Made by a program: the position numbers and the translations under genes. Shown here in pieces: positions 1-12,379 of a DNA stretch of 64,000 nt (positions within the stretch are counted from its first letter, which is position 1; each line of letters starts with the position of its first letter). The notes under the pieces were generated by a model that saw only the letters and a program-made list of their open reading frames with translations, ran no database searches and had not been told where the DNA came from. Origin of the DNA: Centaurea solstitialis (lineage: Eukaryota; Streptophyta; Magnoliopsida; Asterales; Asteraceae); contig CM058040.1 of NCBI GenBank assembly GCA_030169165.1, positions 94,398,168 through 94,462,167 of the forward strand, given 5' to 3'.

Positions 1-257
1 GTTCGTGCTTGTGGCTTTTGTTCTAGTTTTTACCAAACACACCTTATTCATCAACCAACTTATGAGCTACTTTTCCCAACAAAGCCCAAAACCTTGTATG
101 TATATTCTGTCTATATTTTTTTGGCGTTTACTTGACGACCTAAAAAGAAGAAGCCAAAAGAATAAATAAATTAAACGGAAAAGAAAAGGATTTATCTGCA
201 TCCATCTACAGTCTTCTGATTGAATCATTGAAACACTTCCCCAAATAAACATTCACC

Positions 258-3200
258 ATGTCGCCGCCGGCCACCAATTCTACTGTTGCCGGCGACGCTT
301 GTTCCTGTGAAGTTGGAAGCCATCGACAGAAAATCATCTGTTCACAATGCCACAACAACTCAAAGAAGACTAGTTTGACATCCTCTTCTTCTTCCTACGC
401 TCTGCTAAGCTTCGATTCGTTTCCTGTAGAAGATTACGACAAGCGATGGAGGATCTTCACTGCCTCTGTCAAAGGATTCGCCATTGGAGCTGGTATCAAA
501 GGCGGCTTATCTCTCTTTGCAATCCTTGCTCGATTGCGCCGTCGACGCTCGTTATCCTCAGTTAAGTGAGTCATTTTTAACTCTTAGATGTGTTCTTAGG
601 TTTTTAAATTTTTTTTGTATAATTCGTCAAATCGATTGATCAATTGCGCTACTTTTTACTTGAATTTTGATGTAAGTTAATTCTCACGAATAAATACATC
701 CAAGTTGATACTTGATAGCAATTACTAACTTCAGACAGGAATACGTTCAATCGTTCATGCCAATTTTGTTATGAGAATCCGTACAGTTTTGAGTTTCCAA
801 AGTGCTAGGTTTAGTCCCCCAAAAAAGTTGAATTTGATCTTTGTTGGATCAAAGGGCTTACTTTCTCAAGTCTAATTGCTACCACCATGGAAACGAATTA
901 CGCTCTCTGCAAGGTTTTGAGTCGATTTAGGCTGTGTTTGGTAAAAACAAGCTAGCTGATAAGCTAGTCCATCCAAACATGTACCAGAAGCTAGCTTTCG
1001 AAACGCTACTTTGAGGAGCTTTTTGTAGCCTTTTCCAATTATACCCCATTTAATATTAATTATTAAATTCAAAGATACCCTTTTTGGTCATTTTACATAC
1101 TCATAAGCTAGTTTTTGCCAAACATAATTTGTTCATAAGCTAGCTTATCAGCTAGTTTGCCAAACATAGCCTTAATGCTTCATTTTTTGGTAATTTAGGG
1201 GTCGCAACTTACTGCTCAAGTGTTCGTGTAGAAAATTCATTATAGTCGATCTGTAAAGAAGACCTATATAGTCAATAGGACTTTGGAGATCAAAACATTA
1301 AGGACACTTTTAATTTCAATATTTATGAGGAGTCTGTATCATTCAAAAAGTACTAGGTTGATAAACATCTTTTTCATGGTTTATGGGAATTTATAGGGGG
1401 TTGGTATTGCTTGTACAATTCCTTGTGGATTGTTTAAACCTCATTGCAATCTTTCCCAAAAAGGGTAAAAATCTAGTGTATACGAAATATGTTTGTACAA
1501 GTTTTACATATTGATGTTTTTGGTTCAGGAAGGTGCAAATGGCTTCCGGTGGTCAGGATTTGATTTTGGCACTGAAAGAAACGATCAGATATGGTCTCTT
1601 CCTTGGCACTTTTGCTGGGACATTTGTTTCGGTTGATGAGTTTATAGCTGCTTTGGGAGGACACCAGAGGTATCTCCCTCTCTCTGTTTCTTGTATATCT
1701 TGTTTGACACTTCAAGTATATATATATTTTTTTTTACTTTTTATCTCTAAACTGCCTTCACCTAGCTAATTTATATCCACCACTCTCTCCTGACCAAAGC
1801 CCCTTCCTAAAAAGAGAGGGAACGAGGATTCATTTGATCACCAAATGGCTATGATGCAAAATTATGTGGTGGTGATTAAAATTAAGGTTCTAAATGGTGT
1901 GAGGCGCGACGTGTGGCAGAGAGGCCAAGCCTCAAGCCTTAGGAGCCACGGTGTTTTACAAGGTGTGACTTATGGTGGCAAATTTCTTACATAATAGTAC
2001 ATAAAAAATCATATGTTTTGTACTTTTACTCAATGAGTCAACGGTAATAACAAGTTAGATTAGGTTTTATATATATAGGGGAATGTTCAAACGAGAAGCT
2101 AAACATTTTGTGAGAAGTCAAGAAGTGTAATATCATATATGATACACAAGCTTAATCATATATGATTAAGCACATGTTACATTAACAATACATAGACGTT
2201 TAATCATATATGATCAAACACAGCTAGAGGACGTGCAATCATATATGATATCACACTTCTCCCCTTGTTTAACTTCTTGCGTGATCCTCCTTCTATATAT
2301 ATATATATATATATATATAACTAGCATATAAGACGATAAAAACATATAGAAAAACCAAAGATCGCTTTAGGCCATGGTGTGCCATGGGCTTAATGTGGTG
2401 TGAGACACAAGCCTTGTGCCATGGCGGCTGTTGCGGCGAGCCTAAAAGAAAAGTGATTAAAATACACACAGCATAGGCTATTTCTATATGAAAAGAGGAC
2501 ATTGACTAATACAAATTTAAAAGAGTTCAACTCTAAAGAAGGTACCTCTAACCTTAGCATTTGTGCTTTTGGAAACATCGAAGCAAATAATTTTAATATT
2601 TGGTCAAATCCATTGAGTTGAAAAAGTCGTTTAATACATGCATGTATCCTCTAAGTAGAGAGCTTAAAATTTTGAATTGAGCTTTTCAAGTACATCATAA
2701 TCAGTATTTTTATGAAATAGTTGGTTTCATGTTATTTTGCTTTAATATGATTTTCAATGTGCAATTATACTTCAGAACAGCAAGATGGAGGGCTTTATTA
2801 GCAGGGGCAATAGCTGGACCTTCAATGCTCCTCACTGGATTCAAAACACAGCACACAAGCTTGGCTGTTTATATTTTTATGCGTGCAGCTGTCTTGGCAT
2901 CACGTTGTGGAATAAAAAGCAAGCGATTTGGACGCATATGTAAACCTCTAACTTGGGCCCATGGAGACCTATTCCTAATGTGTCTCTCCTCTACCCAAAT
3001 ATTGTATGTACTTTTCCTCTTCAAGATTTCACAGATTTCTCTATCCTTGCATCAAATATAATATCACCGGCTGTCTCTTCTTTTCTAGCCTTAGAATGAG
3101 AGGGTATCGCACTTTAAAAAAGAAAAAGTATCACGCTTAAAAAAAGATTGCACATCAGAAGTTTACGTTGGTAACTGACAACTTTGGAAAATTCATCACA

Positions 3201-6200
3201 AAAGAATGTGATAAATGATATTTCTTTCAACTTCTAATGTCCTAAGACATAAGTTGAAAATTCTCTTCATAATGGTGATCCACTCACTGCCTAAAAATTC
3301 TCCACATGAAATGTGGCCTTGCAGTCTGCAGAGCTTTGTAACTGAAGCAATTTTCAAGATTTCATCCGAAATATGTTGTTTGTTACAGCTATTCTTTCAG
3401 ATATTTTTGTTCTCTATTTTCTTAAATAGTTTACAAGTGCAACGATGTGGCTTTCCCCCAGGTGTGCCTACATACTAAAGCAGGATAGTTTACCTCCGAC
3501 ATACAAATCATTTCTCAATAAACATGGTGGAAAGGACCCAATCATCCTTCAAGGAATTAGAGATATTGCTTGTGGGGTACCTTTTACGAATCTAGAGCAG
3601 ATACAGAAGTATTACCAGAGCACAGGTGTTGATGTGATGCTCGACCCTCAAATGAAAGTTCCCTGTTCGGTATGCATCAATGATCTTTCTTCCAGCAGTC
3701 CTACCTTTTCTTCTTTCAATCTGCCTTTTTTATGTGTTAGTTTTTGTATTTGCGGTTTCAAGTATAGGCTGAGACCCCACTAGTTCAAGTATATTTAAAT
3801 CTTGTAGGCTGCCTATCTGTAGTCTTTCAAACATATGTCAGTTATGTTTTTAGTGCTCATCCATAAAGATAAAGGAATGCTTAACAAGACTAGCAGGTTA
3901 AATGACTTGTTTTTGGTAAATCAAATAGTCAAGTAATATCTTTAGGTATGGAAGGTCAAAGATTTGATATTTTATAATTATTTGAAAAAAAAACCTTTTT
4001 TTTTTTTTTTGAACGGCAAAAAACACACCCAGCTAACCTACTCCTAAATCTACACCACTGTCCACGACGGGACTCGAACCCACAACCACAAGGGGAGGGG
4101 ACACCTTAACACCACTCCAAATGCCGATGGGCTACAAGCCCGTTGGCGTTTGGAAAAAAAAAACCTTGACCTGTATAAATTCTTTGACTTCAACCAAAGC
4201 CTTTAGTGATCACCTTCAAAGAACAAAAAAGAGAGAAGGAAAGTTAGAGCGGGTTTGTGATTGCTACAAGCATGTAGAAAACAGGAAATCTTCTTCTATT
4301 TGCATGCTTAGGAACTCTTGGTTTTGGTTATCTGAATTTCCTTACAAGAAAATTGTGCAACTATTATAAAGGGTAATGTGCAATGGTAACCTTTAATAAC
4401 TCGATCTAACAGGTGAAGTTTTGCAGATCATACATGAAAACCAATCATGTAGTTGGCACGCCTTTTCATTCTTTCTCCAAGCATACAAAAGGGCAGTGCC
4501 AGTTTATCTTCCAGTTTATTTGATACCTGCACTTATAGTACATCGCCAAGGACTTGCAAAACGGTATGTATTTGTGTATTCCTAATGTCCTTGTGATATT
4601 TTTAGTTAAACTTTATTATGTGGGACCAGCTACAACTTGTGCCAGTTTGGCTTCTCTATGCGTGTGCTACAGATATGTTAACAAACCTGCACAGTGTTCC
4701 ATCTATTGAATCCTACAAATCTGGACCAAATGTTAATTAAATTTACCGACTTTAAGATGATTTGTTCTAATTTCTTAATTTCTGTCATAATTCTTCATCA
4801 ATCTGCAAACCCATCACTACATTGTCACTACCACCACCTGACATATAGGGGCTAACTGCTAATGGTGAAAATGAAAGAATGAAGTTTCTAGAACTTTGCT
4901 TTTGCAACCTGTCTATTTCTGTCTTTCTCTATTCACACCTTCATTCTTGTTCATCTTTCTTAAAATCTAAAAGAAAGGTTCAATACCCTTGGGTTTTTCA
5001 AATCAATCAGTCTCTGTAAAGGTTACAGGAAATATACAGCCATACATCTAATATGCATATACAAAGATTAATAGGAATTCTTGTTAGGGTTTACGAAGAC
5101 CAGTTTCCCTTTTCGAAATGCTAGTTCATGTCATGTGTGAAAATTGTAAGGACCTTGCTTATGGGCTCATTGGGACACTCAAGTACGAAGGAATTCTTGA
5201 TCCATATGAATTAATAAAATCACATTTAGGGTGCAAAAATCATCGTATGTGAACTGGTTGCACTTGCATAACTGAGAAGCTAAAGAAATCATTAAAATTG
5301 TCAAATGAGGTGGCAGCTATAAATGGTACCGATGAAGTTGGTATCTAATGCTTGGTTTAGGACACAATTTTGCATACTTATGTTTTCCTCTCTATCATTT
5401 ATCATAGAGCTCTTTTGGCATACTAAAGTTATATCTAATTAGTTTTTACCTTGGAGATAAGAACACGGATGTTTTTCATATTCTTCTGATTGTCTTTAAA
5501 CACCTTCAGCTGATTATATTATAAGTGTGCTTTGCTATAGGGATAATAAAGTTTTGTCTTTTGAAATTATTATTCTTTACATGATGCAGGCCTTTCACAA
5601 TTTTGGCAAAAGGTCTTTTAGGTACTGCAAGATCAAGTCTGTTTCTCTCTACATACTGTACTTCTGCCTGGTGAGCTTCACTTAATACAATACACACATG
5701 TCATTTTTTTGTTACCTATTCACATACCCACTACTTAAAATGCTGGTAAACTTCATGTCTGGATGGTGGTTTCCATTCCCAGGAACATAGCTATTTCAAT
5801 TTTTATGGTTGTGGTAATTAGTAAGCTGGCCTGGACACCCACAGTTCGCATAAAATAAAATGGATCAAGGGCAAATTGAAATATCTTTGTTTGAGAAAGT
5901 GCTTTTAAATCATAGATTTAGTAGCAACTGCTGGTAAATCAGCGGATGATTACTACCTCCTTGGTAACTTGTGAATCTTTTGGTATGGTTCGCTATCTTA
6001 AAGAAATTTCTTGTTCTGTGATTTAAATAATATCCATTTGGCATCTTTTAGGTTATTTACACATGCTTCTTAATTGCAACCAAATAACTGAAAAGTGAAA
6101 AGCCTTCCATATTTTTTTATGAATTAAGCAATTAATTAATATAATCCACCCAGAGGTGGGATCTGAGATTAAAAAATTTATAACCCTTGCAACTATACAG

Positions 6201-7332
6201 AAATATTGAATTAATGTGGTTGATGCTGCTACTGTTTATCAGGGTGTGGACATGCTTCCTCTTCAGTCTTTTCAAGAGATGTAACATCTTCATGCTAGCA
6301 TTGGGCACGGTAAGTAATAACACTTTCTCATTTTCTTAATCAACATACACCACAAAAGTGACTGATTGGATTATATAAGATCCACTTGTATTTTTTGTTA
6401 AGGTCAATTTTGTTACAATTTCGAAATCCATATGCAAAAATTCTATTTCCAAAAGTGGATTAACAACCAAATTGAAATAAGCAATTTGGTGCTAAGGGGT
6501 CTGTGAATTTGAGTTTGATAAATATTGCTTGACTCTTGAAAGTTAACTGTGGACTCTTTTTAGGATTAGGACTAAAAATGGATATCAAAATATCTGCATT
6601 ATCCGAAATCATATCCAATGTAGGCACTAGGCAGATCGTTATCTGTATCATATATAAACAGATGGTGGCTTTAGATATTGATTATATCCTCATCAGTGAA
6701 TACTTGATAGCTGTTGATACATTACAATGCATTGGTACATCATTATTAATAATATAGGGGATTACACACCCTACAAACCAATCTCGACCTTGATTTTGTG
6801 TATTTTGAAATTTTTAAGCGGTTGCCAAAGCAGTTGCAGATAAGGTTGAGTGTAAATTTCGAACCGAGTTAATCCACATCGTTGACATTGATTTGATAAT
6901 CTGCACAGAGTGTTGAGATTGGTTTATACCGTTTGTAGGATTACACGGGTTGGTTTTTATTGGTGCCCATTTATTTACTTATGTGTTGCATGAATGCAGT
7001 TCCCAACAGGGATAGGATTGGCAATCGAGAAAAAGAGCCGGAGAATCGAGATCTCGCTCTACTGCCTTGCTCGAGCCATTGAGAGCTTCTTCACAACCAT
7101 GTCCGATATTGGATACATCCCCCCACAATTCAACAACCTAAAAAGAGTCGACGTCTTAATATTCAGCATCTCGACCGCAATCATCATGCATTGCTATGCC
7201 ATTGAAAGAGAAGTGTTCCGATCCAAGTACTTGAACGTACTCGACTGGGTGTTCGGTGTGCCTCTTCCTCCATCCGAAACAACCCCAAAACGAAACAAGA
7301 ATCAAACATCAACTTATACCGATTCTTTGTGA
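258..7332 (+). CDS. TMEM135-like multi-pass membrane protein, 8 exons
   Basis: Exons read by splice sites and continuous frame: 258-565, 1529-1669, 2776-3003, 3462-3669, 4427-4563, 5590-5670, 6243-6309 and 7000-7332. They sum to 1503 bp, or 500 residues plus stop, and all seven introns are GT/AG. The start has a good context (CACCATGTC). The protein has two related halves. Exons 1-3 carry hydrophobic Gly-rich segments such as GTFAGTFVSVDEF and LLAGAIAGPSMLLTG. Exons 5-8 carry a Cys-containing stretch (HENQSCSWHAFSFFLQAYKR), then PVYLPVYLIPALIVHRQ and GIGLAIEKKSRR. This matches the TMEM135 family, linked in animals to mitochondria, peroxisomes and lipid handling; the plant role is not established. 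Introns hold a MITE, a palindrome-rich element and a SINE, none of which breaks coding. The family call is firm; function is inference. Confidence 0.88.
930..1171. mobile_element. MITE, GCTAGCTT family, copy 1, TTA duplication
   Basis: This 242-bp element lies in intron 1 of the TMEM135-like gene. Its ends are inverted repeats (AGGCTGTGTTTGGTA on the left, CCAAACATAGCCT on the right) and it is flanked by TTA on both sides, as expected of PIF/Harbinger-type MITEs. The interior has many AAGCTAGCTTAT-like words. Related copies lie at 26590-26842 and 49806-50395, with a partial copy near 58335. Confidence 0.7.
2080..2290. repeat. Palindrome-rich MITE-like element in intron 2
   Basis: The outer parts are imperfect inverted repeats (GAGAAGTCAAGAAGTGTAAT on the left against ATCACACTTCTCCCC on the right). 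The palindrome ATCATATATGAT occurs four times, near 2132, 2156, 2204 and 2239. The TGTGAGAAGT word is shared with the terminal repeats of the element at 43031-43234, so the two may be related. Class unknown. Confidence 0.5.
2294..2320. repeat. (TA)n microsatellite
   Basis: About 13 TA units directly after the palindrome-rich element, within intron 2 of the TMEM135-like gene. Confidence 0.9.
3998..4148 (-). mobile_element. tRNA-derived SINE with target-site duplication
   Basis: Read on the minus strand, the element starts with a tRNA-like head (TAGCCCATCGGCA), has a box-B-like GGTTCGAGTCC, and ends in CCGTTC followed by a run of A (T-run at 3998-4010). It is flanked by near-identical direct repeats, TTTGAAAAAAAAACCTT at 3981-3997 and TTTGGA(n)CCTT at about 4149-4166, which fits target-primed insertion. 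It lies in intron 4 of the TMEM135-like gene, antisense to it. Confidence 0.8.
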
Positions 7333-7670
7333 ATACTTTTGGCTTAATGATACATAAACTGCAAGTAGAAGATATAAAAAAAACTCTTTTGTATGCATTG
7401 TTTCTTAATTATACAAGTAGTAGAAAGTTTTGTATTTCTTCTTTAACCTTAGAAGAGAGGTTTTATGATGAAAATCTTGTTTATTTAATTCTTTAATTTT
7501 AGGGTTTAGAAACTAATTGTTTGTAGATTTGTTATGGAAATAATACAATTATAACAAACTTTTTGTCTTAGTGGAAAGGGGTGAGTTTTCACAGAAATTT
7601 CATTTGACCCGGTTAGAAAAAGATGCAATTATTTATCGTTTTCACGATAGTTATAGGACTGATATAACAG
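7333..7670. other. 3' flank of the TMEM135-like gene
   Basis: AT-rich sequence after the stop codon, probably the 3' untranslated region and downstream DNA. AATAA-like words occur (for example GAAATAATACAATT near 7540) but no single polyadenylation signal stands out. No gene seen. Confidence 0.5.
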
Positions 7671-7673
7671 TTA

Positions 7674-7979
7674 GGGGGTTGTATGGGAGCCCCTCTCAGC
7701 GGGGGGAACCCATCGGGGTGGCTGGGTGAACACCGTCCTTGTCCCCGGCGCCGTCACCAAAGAAAAGTCTAGCAGGGAAGCTGGCACTGTGGGGAAACAC
7801 ACTTGTGTGTCTCTCCCTTCTCTCTCTCTCTCTTTTTTTAAATGGTTAGTAGGATGTAGGGATGGAATTTTGACCACTACAGGGATTTCGTAGGGGTAGA
7901 ATGGTGGAAGAGAGAGAGAGTAAAAAACTAACGTGGTAAGATGGATGGAGGGGTGGAATGGTGACCACTCTCTCCACCC
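7674..7979. mobile_element. PIF/Harbinger-type MITE, TTA duplication
   Basis: A GC-rich block starting GGGGGTTGTATGGGAGC and ending GAGTGGTCACC-like inverted (read GGTGACCACTCTCTCCACCC), flanked by TTA at 7671-7673 and 7980-7982. The terminal repeats are short and imperfect. It contains a (CT)n tract. A minus-strand open frame here is a by-product of the GC-rich composition. Confidence 0.5.
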
Positions 7980-7982
7980 TTA

Positions 7983-9810
7983 GGCCATCCACTATGGTCA
8001 TACCGAAGGCGTTGGTATGCCATCAGGTTCTCTCGGTAACACCACTGAGGATGAATCGGCTTCGAGGCCTTCGGCTTCCACACGCCGAGAGGTAACCCAC
8101 CTATCTTATACGAGCGTTAGACACTTGGAATGTTGAGAAACTTGAGAGAACGTCCCATGGTAAACGGAGAATTGGGTGCCAATCTGGGTATGGCAAATCA
8201 CCATCCTTATGTACCAAAACCGAGCTTCCAAAAGTGGAAACTTACATCACAACAATAATTTTGGCCCTAATGGCATGTCCAAATGTTAAAAATAAACAAT
8301 AGAAATTTATGTTCTTGTCATGCCTCTTACCATATAAAATTCTCTGTTTTTTTATGCTCATCGTCTAAGGTAAGTGACCTTTAATAAGCACTTGGCTGGT
8401 GGTAAACAACCCTTTAGCATAGGTATCTCATGATTTGCTAGTAAATCATATATGTTGCATAATGGACTAGATAGAAATGCATAAAAAAGCTCAAGCCTCG
8501 GGCCTTGGACCTCAAAGCCTTGTCAAACAGAAATCATGGGGGTAGACCCGAGCCTAATCTTGGCCTAGACCATAAAAAGCCCGATCAAACACTTTCTTAA
8601 TCAAAAAGCCCGATCCAAACATAAAAAATCAGTTTAAGGTGCATTTTTTACACCAGGTAAGATAAAACAATATTCTATGTTTAACATGATGTTTATGTGG
8701 AACAAACAAGAAGAGAATGAAAGAGGCATCTTCCACCCATACCCCCCACTAACAAGTCCCATCCCATGAAACAAGTTGGAAACATGATTAAACCAAAGAG
8801 ACTTTATATTTTAGCAATATAATCTCAAAATAAAAATTAATTCTTTTCTAAAACATAAAATATGTCATTTCTTTATATTTTATTTATATCTTAATCTAAA
8901 TTTATTAAATTTTATTTTATTTTAGTGTTAAAATATTATTTTTATATGGTTTTTTTTATATTTAGGCTAATTTATGTATTTATTAAATAAAAAAATAGGA
9001 AATTTATAATATAAGTTTTAGAAACTACATAATATTTTTGTATTTGTCTCAATTTAATCATCTTGATATATTTTGTTATAAAAATACTTATTTTGTTATA
9101 ATCTAATAATTTACATAAATTAATCAAATTATATAAAAGATATAAAACAAATTATTAAGAATAAATTGATCATTTAATCTATTTTGTCCTGTCCAGAGTT
9201 CTGTTTAACCAAACGCTAATTACTCTATCATGTTTCGATACCAAATACATCCATAAAAATAATTTTAAGGCTTATGTATATCGGTCAACACCCATTTTCT
9301 ATCATATAATTGTTGTTAGCTTTATATCTAAATGTAGGCATCATATGCTATTTTGATACAACGTTTTCTTTTCTATATAATAACTTTATTGTACATTTTT
9401 AGATTTATTTCTATAAATAGACTAAAGGTTCTTATCTTACATAGTATGTTTGATTATTTATGTCTAAACAAATGTATAAACCCGATTTTATATACAAAGA
9501 AAGTACAGATATAAGATTGAACAACACTTAATTCGAACAACATGGTAAACATCCATAAAAAGATAAATAAAAGGGGTCAAATACCTCTAAAAATACGAAT
9601 ATTTTACACATATAAGGTACTTTGAAATATCAAAAAAAACATAGTAGTAATTAATTTAGGTTGATATGTACATCCACCATTTATAGAAACCATATCCATA
9701 TACCATTGTGTACAATACTGTCCTTAAAGGGTAAAACCTAAACCTGTCAAAAAAATAAAAAATAAATATCATAAATAATAAATATGAAAAATAACTAACT
9801 GAAATATAAT
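7983..9810. other. Intergenic; possible second MITE then AT-rich DNA
   Basis: It begins GGCCATCCACTATGG straight after a TTA, like the start of the element at 50046 (GGCCATGCGTACCGC), so a further Harbinger-like insertion is likely here, but its right end could not be placed. From about 8640 the sequence is very AT-rich with no coding potential. Confidence 0.4.
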
Positions 9811-10068
9811 GGGTTAAGTATACAAAAATGTATCAAAGTTGTCACATTTTATCGTTGTATGTACTCAACTTAAAAAACTATCATTTTTGCAGATTCAATA
9901 CATTAAATGACAAGTTTTTAAGTACATTAAATGGATACATAGAATGGTAGTTTAGTACTTAGAATGACAATTTTAGCAGGTTCAGTACATACAATGGTAG
10001 GTTTTTAAGTTGAGTACATACAATGATAAAAGGTGATAACTTGGATACATTTTGGTGTATTTAACCCA
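9811..10068. mobile_element. MITE with about 67-bp terminal inverted repeats
   Basis: The left end begins TGGGTTAAGTATACAAAAAT and the right end is its near-perfect inverse, ATTTTGGTGTATTTAACCCA. The match continues for about 67 bp through TTGTATGTACTCAACTTAA. The centre has further TTAAGTACATTAAATG-like words. It shares the TTGTATGTAC block with the element at 58012-58318, so both probably belong to one family. Confidence 0.8.
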
Positions 10069-10407
10069 AATAGAATTACATAAATGTTGTATTTTCACAC
10101 TTTGTTATATGAAAATACACATGAAACTAGTTTGTAAATTTACATAAATTCTTAGGTTTGTAGTTTCACATGGGGACTATATATAGTGGCAATTTCAGTT
10201 GCAAACTTAAGTTTCTTTGTGAATTGGGGACAAAAAAGAGGGCATCCGAATTCCCATGTCCTAGACATTCATGAGATATTCATCATGAATTGTGTAATTA
10301 TCCTAAATGGTGTTATGAATGATGTAACATTCATCATGAATGTGATAAAGAATTTACGTTCACTGTTCATGATGAATAAAAACAAATAGAGACTCATGTT
10401 GTTCTAT

Positions 10408-10453
10408 ACTCCCTCAATTTACAACAGAATACAAGCTTGCAACCGAAACATTC

Positions 10454-10484
<31 letters not shown>

Positions 10485-10748
10485 TCTCTCTCTCCCTCTC
10501 TTTCTCTTTCTCTCTATATATGTACATGTATGTTTGCGTATAAAGGAAAGTTTAAATGTGAACTCATCTTTCATTGTGAATGTGAGAGGATAACCGAGAA
10601 CGCACCACGTGATATATTTATTTTGAATATTTATGTATTATTCAAACTGAATAATACTGCATTCACTATTTAAATAACTTGAAAAATCAGGTTTGCACGC
10701 ATTTACTTAAAACGAGAATTCGACTTTACAAATTACTAAAGGGAGTAG
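10408..10748. repeat. (CT)n microsatellite within a possible Stowaway-like element
   Basis: Long CT-rich tract at about 10449-10515, interrupted once. It is bracketed by ACTCCCTCAATTTAC on the left and ACTAAAGGGAGTAG on the right, which resemble the CTCCCTC ends of Stowaway MITEs with TA sites. The tract is clear; the element assignment is weak. Confidence 0.45.
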
Positions 10749-10815
10749 TTGGTTGGAAAGTTTTACTATTTTAGCCAATGTTCTTTTCTTAGGGTTCCCT
10801 TCCTATACTATATTA

Positions 10816-11193
10816 GAGCATCTCCATCACTTCTTCGAAATAAAGATTTTGTGATTTTTATTTCCTAACAAATTTTTCAAAATAAATAAAAAAATAAGAA
10901 GAAAAAAAGATAGAAAATCTCTAAATTTAGAAATTCCTTCAAAAATAGTTACCTACACTCCTACAGCTACAACTACAAAAGGGAAATATCTTTTTATTTA
11001 TTATATCAATAATAAATGTTGGCATTTATATTCTAAAGAGGAGAAATAATATTTTATTATATACAATTGAATACTTTTATAATATAATTAATTGTATAAT
11101 TTTCAAAATAGAAATTTACTGGAGATGAAAGTTTAATTTTTAAATTTTTTGTTTTTTTTTTTTTCATTTTGGAGAAGTGTACGAGAGATACTC
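10816..11193. mobile_element. MITE, GAGCATCTC ends, TTA duplication
   Basis: The left end is GAGCATCTCCATCAC and the right end inverts to GAGTATCTCTCGTACAC. TTA flanks lie at 10813-10815 and 11194-11196. The interior is AT-rich with no open frame. It lies just downstream of the minus-strand DTM1-like gene. Confidence 0.6.
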
Positions 11194-11296
11194 TTATACA
11201 TATAACTTTTCTTTAAAAAGATGTCATAGACTATGCCTAAACTAATTCTAGCAAATTATGAATAATCCACCATCTGGACCCGAACAGATGGGATAT

Positions 11297-11689
11297 TCAA
11301 CTACATCCCCACGGTTTCAACCAGTATCCACAATTAACGCTTACAGTTATTACACGTATAACTTTATGTTCCAATACGGAAATTTCAAAATAGAGAAGGA
11401 AACAAAACCCTAGAGATCGAGAAAAATGGTAAGACCTGGTGGGAGGAGGAGGCGGGTGAGGAGGATGAAGAGGAGGGAGATGAGAAACGGTCATCGGAGA
11501 AGTCCATTGAGAAATCGGACGATCAAAGAATTCCCAATCCGGAAGAAGAACACCTCCGATCGCAAACATTCCGAATACATACGTCGCGATTATCTTCTTC
11601 AACGAATATCGTGTGTAGACTCCGATCACCATCATGATCGCAGCTAAACAAACGAGGCATTTTCGCAGTGCTGCATCATCCGCCATCAA
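11297..11689 (-). CDS. DTM1-like (SPC12-type) small membrane protein
   Basis: Single-exon frame of 130 residues. Residues 1 to about 65 match plant proteins annotated as signal-peptidase-complex-like DTM1: an N-terminal AALRKCLVCLAAIMMVIGVY helix, KKIIATYVFGM, a second helix, then the hallmark GVLLPDWEFFDR and SQW. This topology fits an ER membrane protein with two helices; rice DTM1 is known for a role in tapetum and meiocyte development. After about residue 70 the sequence becomes Pro-rich (HPPHPPPPPT), then diverges, and I cannot find the aromatic Tyr/Trp-rich C-terminus I would expect. The tail may be frameshifted, spliced differently, or simply divergent. The first ATG gives MMADDAAL, the second ATG being adjacent. 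Confidence 0.62.
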   Translation of the reverse strand: MMADDAALRKCLVCLAAIMMVIGVYTRYSLKKIIATYVFGMFAIGGVLLPDWEFFDRPISQWTSPMTVSHLPPLHPPHPPPPPTRSYHFSRSLGFCFLLYFEISVLEHKVIRVITVSVNCGYWLKPWGCS

Positions 11690-12227
11690 TCAATCTGTTA
11701 AAGTGGTTGTAGGGTTTTTGTTGAATTGAAGATTATTATCATATTATCATTGAAATTAAGTGAGAAGTGGTTGGGTGGATGGTACTTTTAATGCACCCTT
11801 TCTTCATTTAAGGGGGACAGATTTTCTTTAACAAGTTATTTTCTATGGAAATTGACATAAATATTTAAAATATTTGTCTAAATTTGTGTTAATAATGGTT
11901 TTTTTTTTCTCTTACTTTCATACAAATATCGCTATATTTGTAATTTCAAGTTTTGTAATTTAGAGACCTAGCCAAAGAAATATAAAAAAGAAAACAATCT
12001 AGTAAAAAAAAAACTTAAACTACGGATTGATAAATAAAAAAAGAATTTAAGGAAAATTAACAGGATTGTTTTTTGTGTTTTTTAGTTAAGGATAAAAATT
12101 AAGAAAGAGATGGTTACGGTACCATTTTAGATGCGTTGAATTGCGAATTGCTATCTGAGTCAATTTTCCTATTTTCTAAATTTAACTTTTAAGGATCTTC
12201 GGTTAGCAAAATAAATAAATAAACAAA

Positions 12228-12231
<4 letters not shown>

Positions 12232-12270
<39 letters not shown>
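12232..12270. repeat. (GA)n microsatellite
   Basis: About 19 uninterrupted GA units just upstream of the decayed hAT transposase gene. Confidence 0.9.
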
Positions 12271-12273
<3 letters not shown>

Positions 12274-12379
12274 ATCAGACTTTTGGCGGGTGGAAAATGA
12301 AATCTAATATATCACATGGGGTATTATTTCTGTGACGAAAGGTCAAAAAAGATTAGTTTTGTGAAAGTGCAATTATATC

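Noticed and set aside
4021..4130. A tRNA gene, from the GGTTCGAGTCC box B
   Set aside because: The cloverleaf is not complete, and the A-tail with flanking duplication shows a tRNA-derived SINE.
7671..7877. Minus-strand 68-codon GC-rich frame as a gene
   Set aside because: It lies wholly inside a MITE-like block with TTA flanks and has no recognisable domain.
10186..10389. Small plus-strand frame (67 codons) as a gene
   Set aside because: The sequence is made of ATTCATCATGAAT-type short repeats and lacks any domain.
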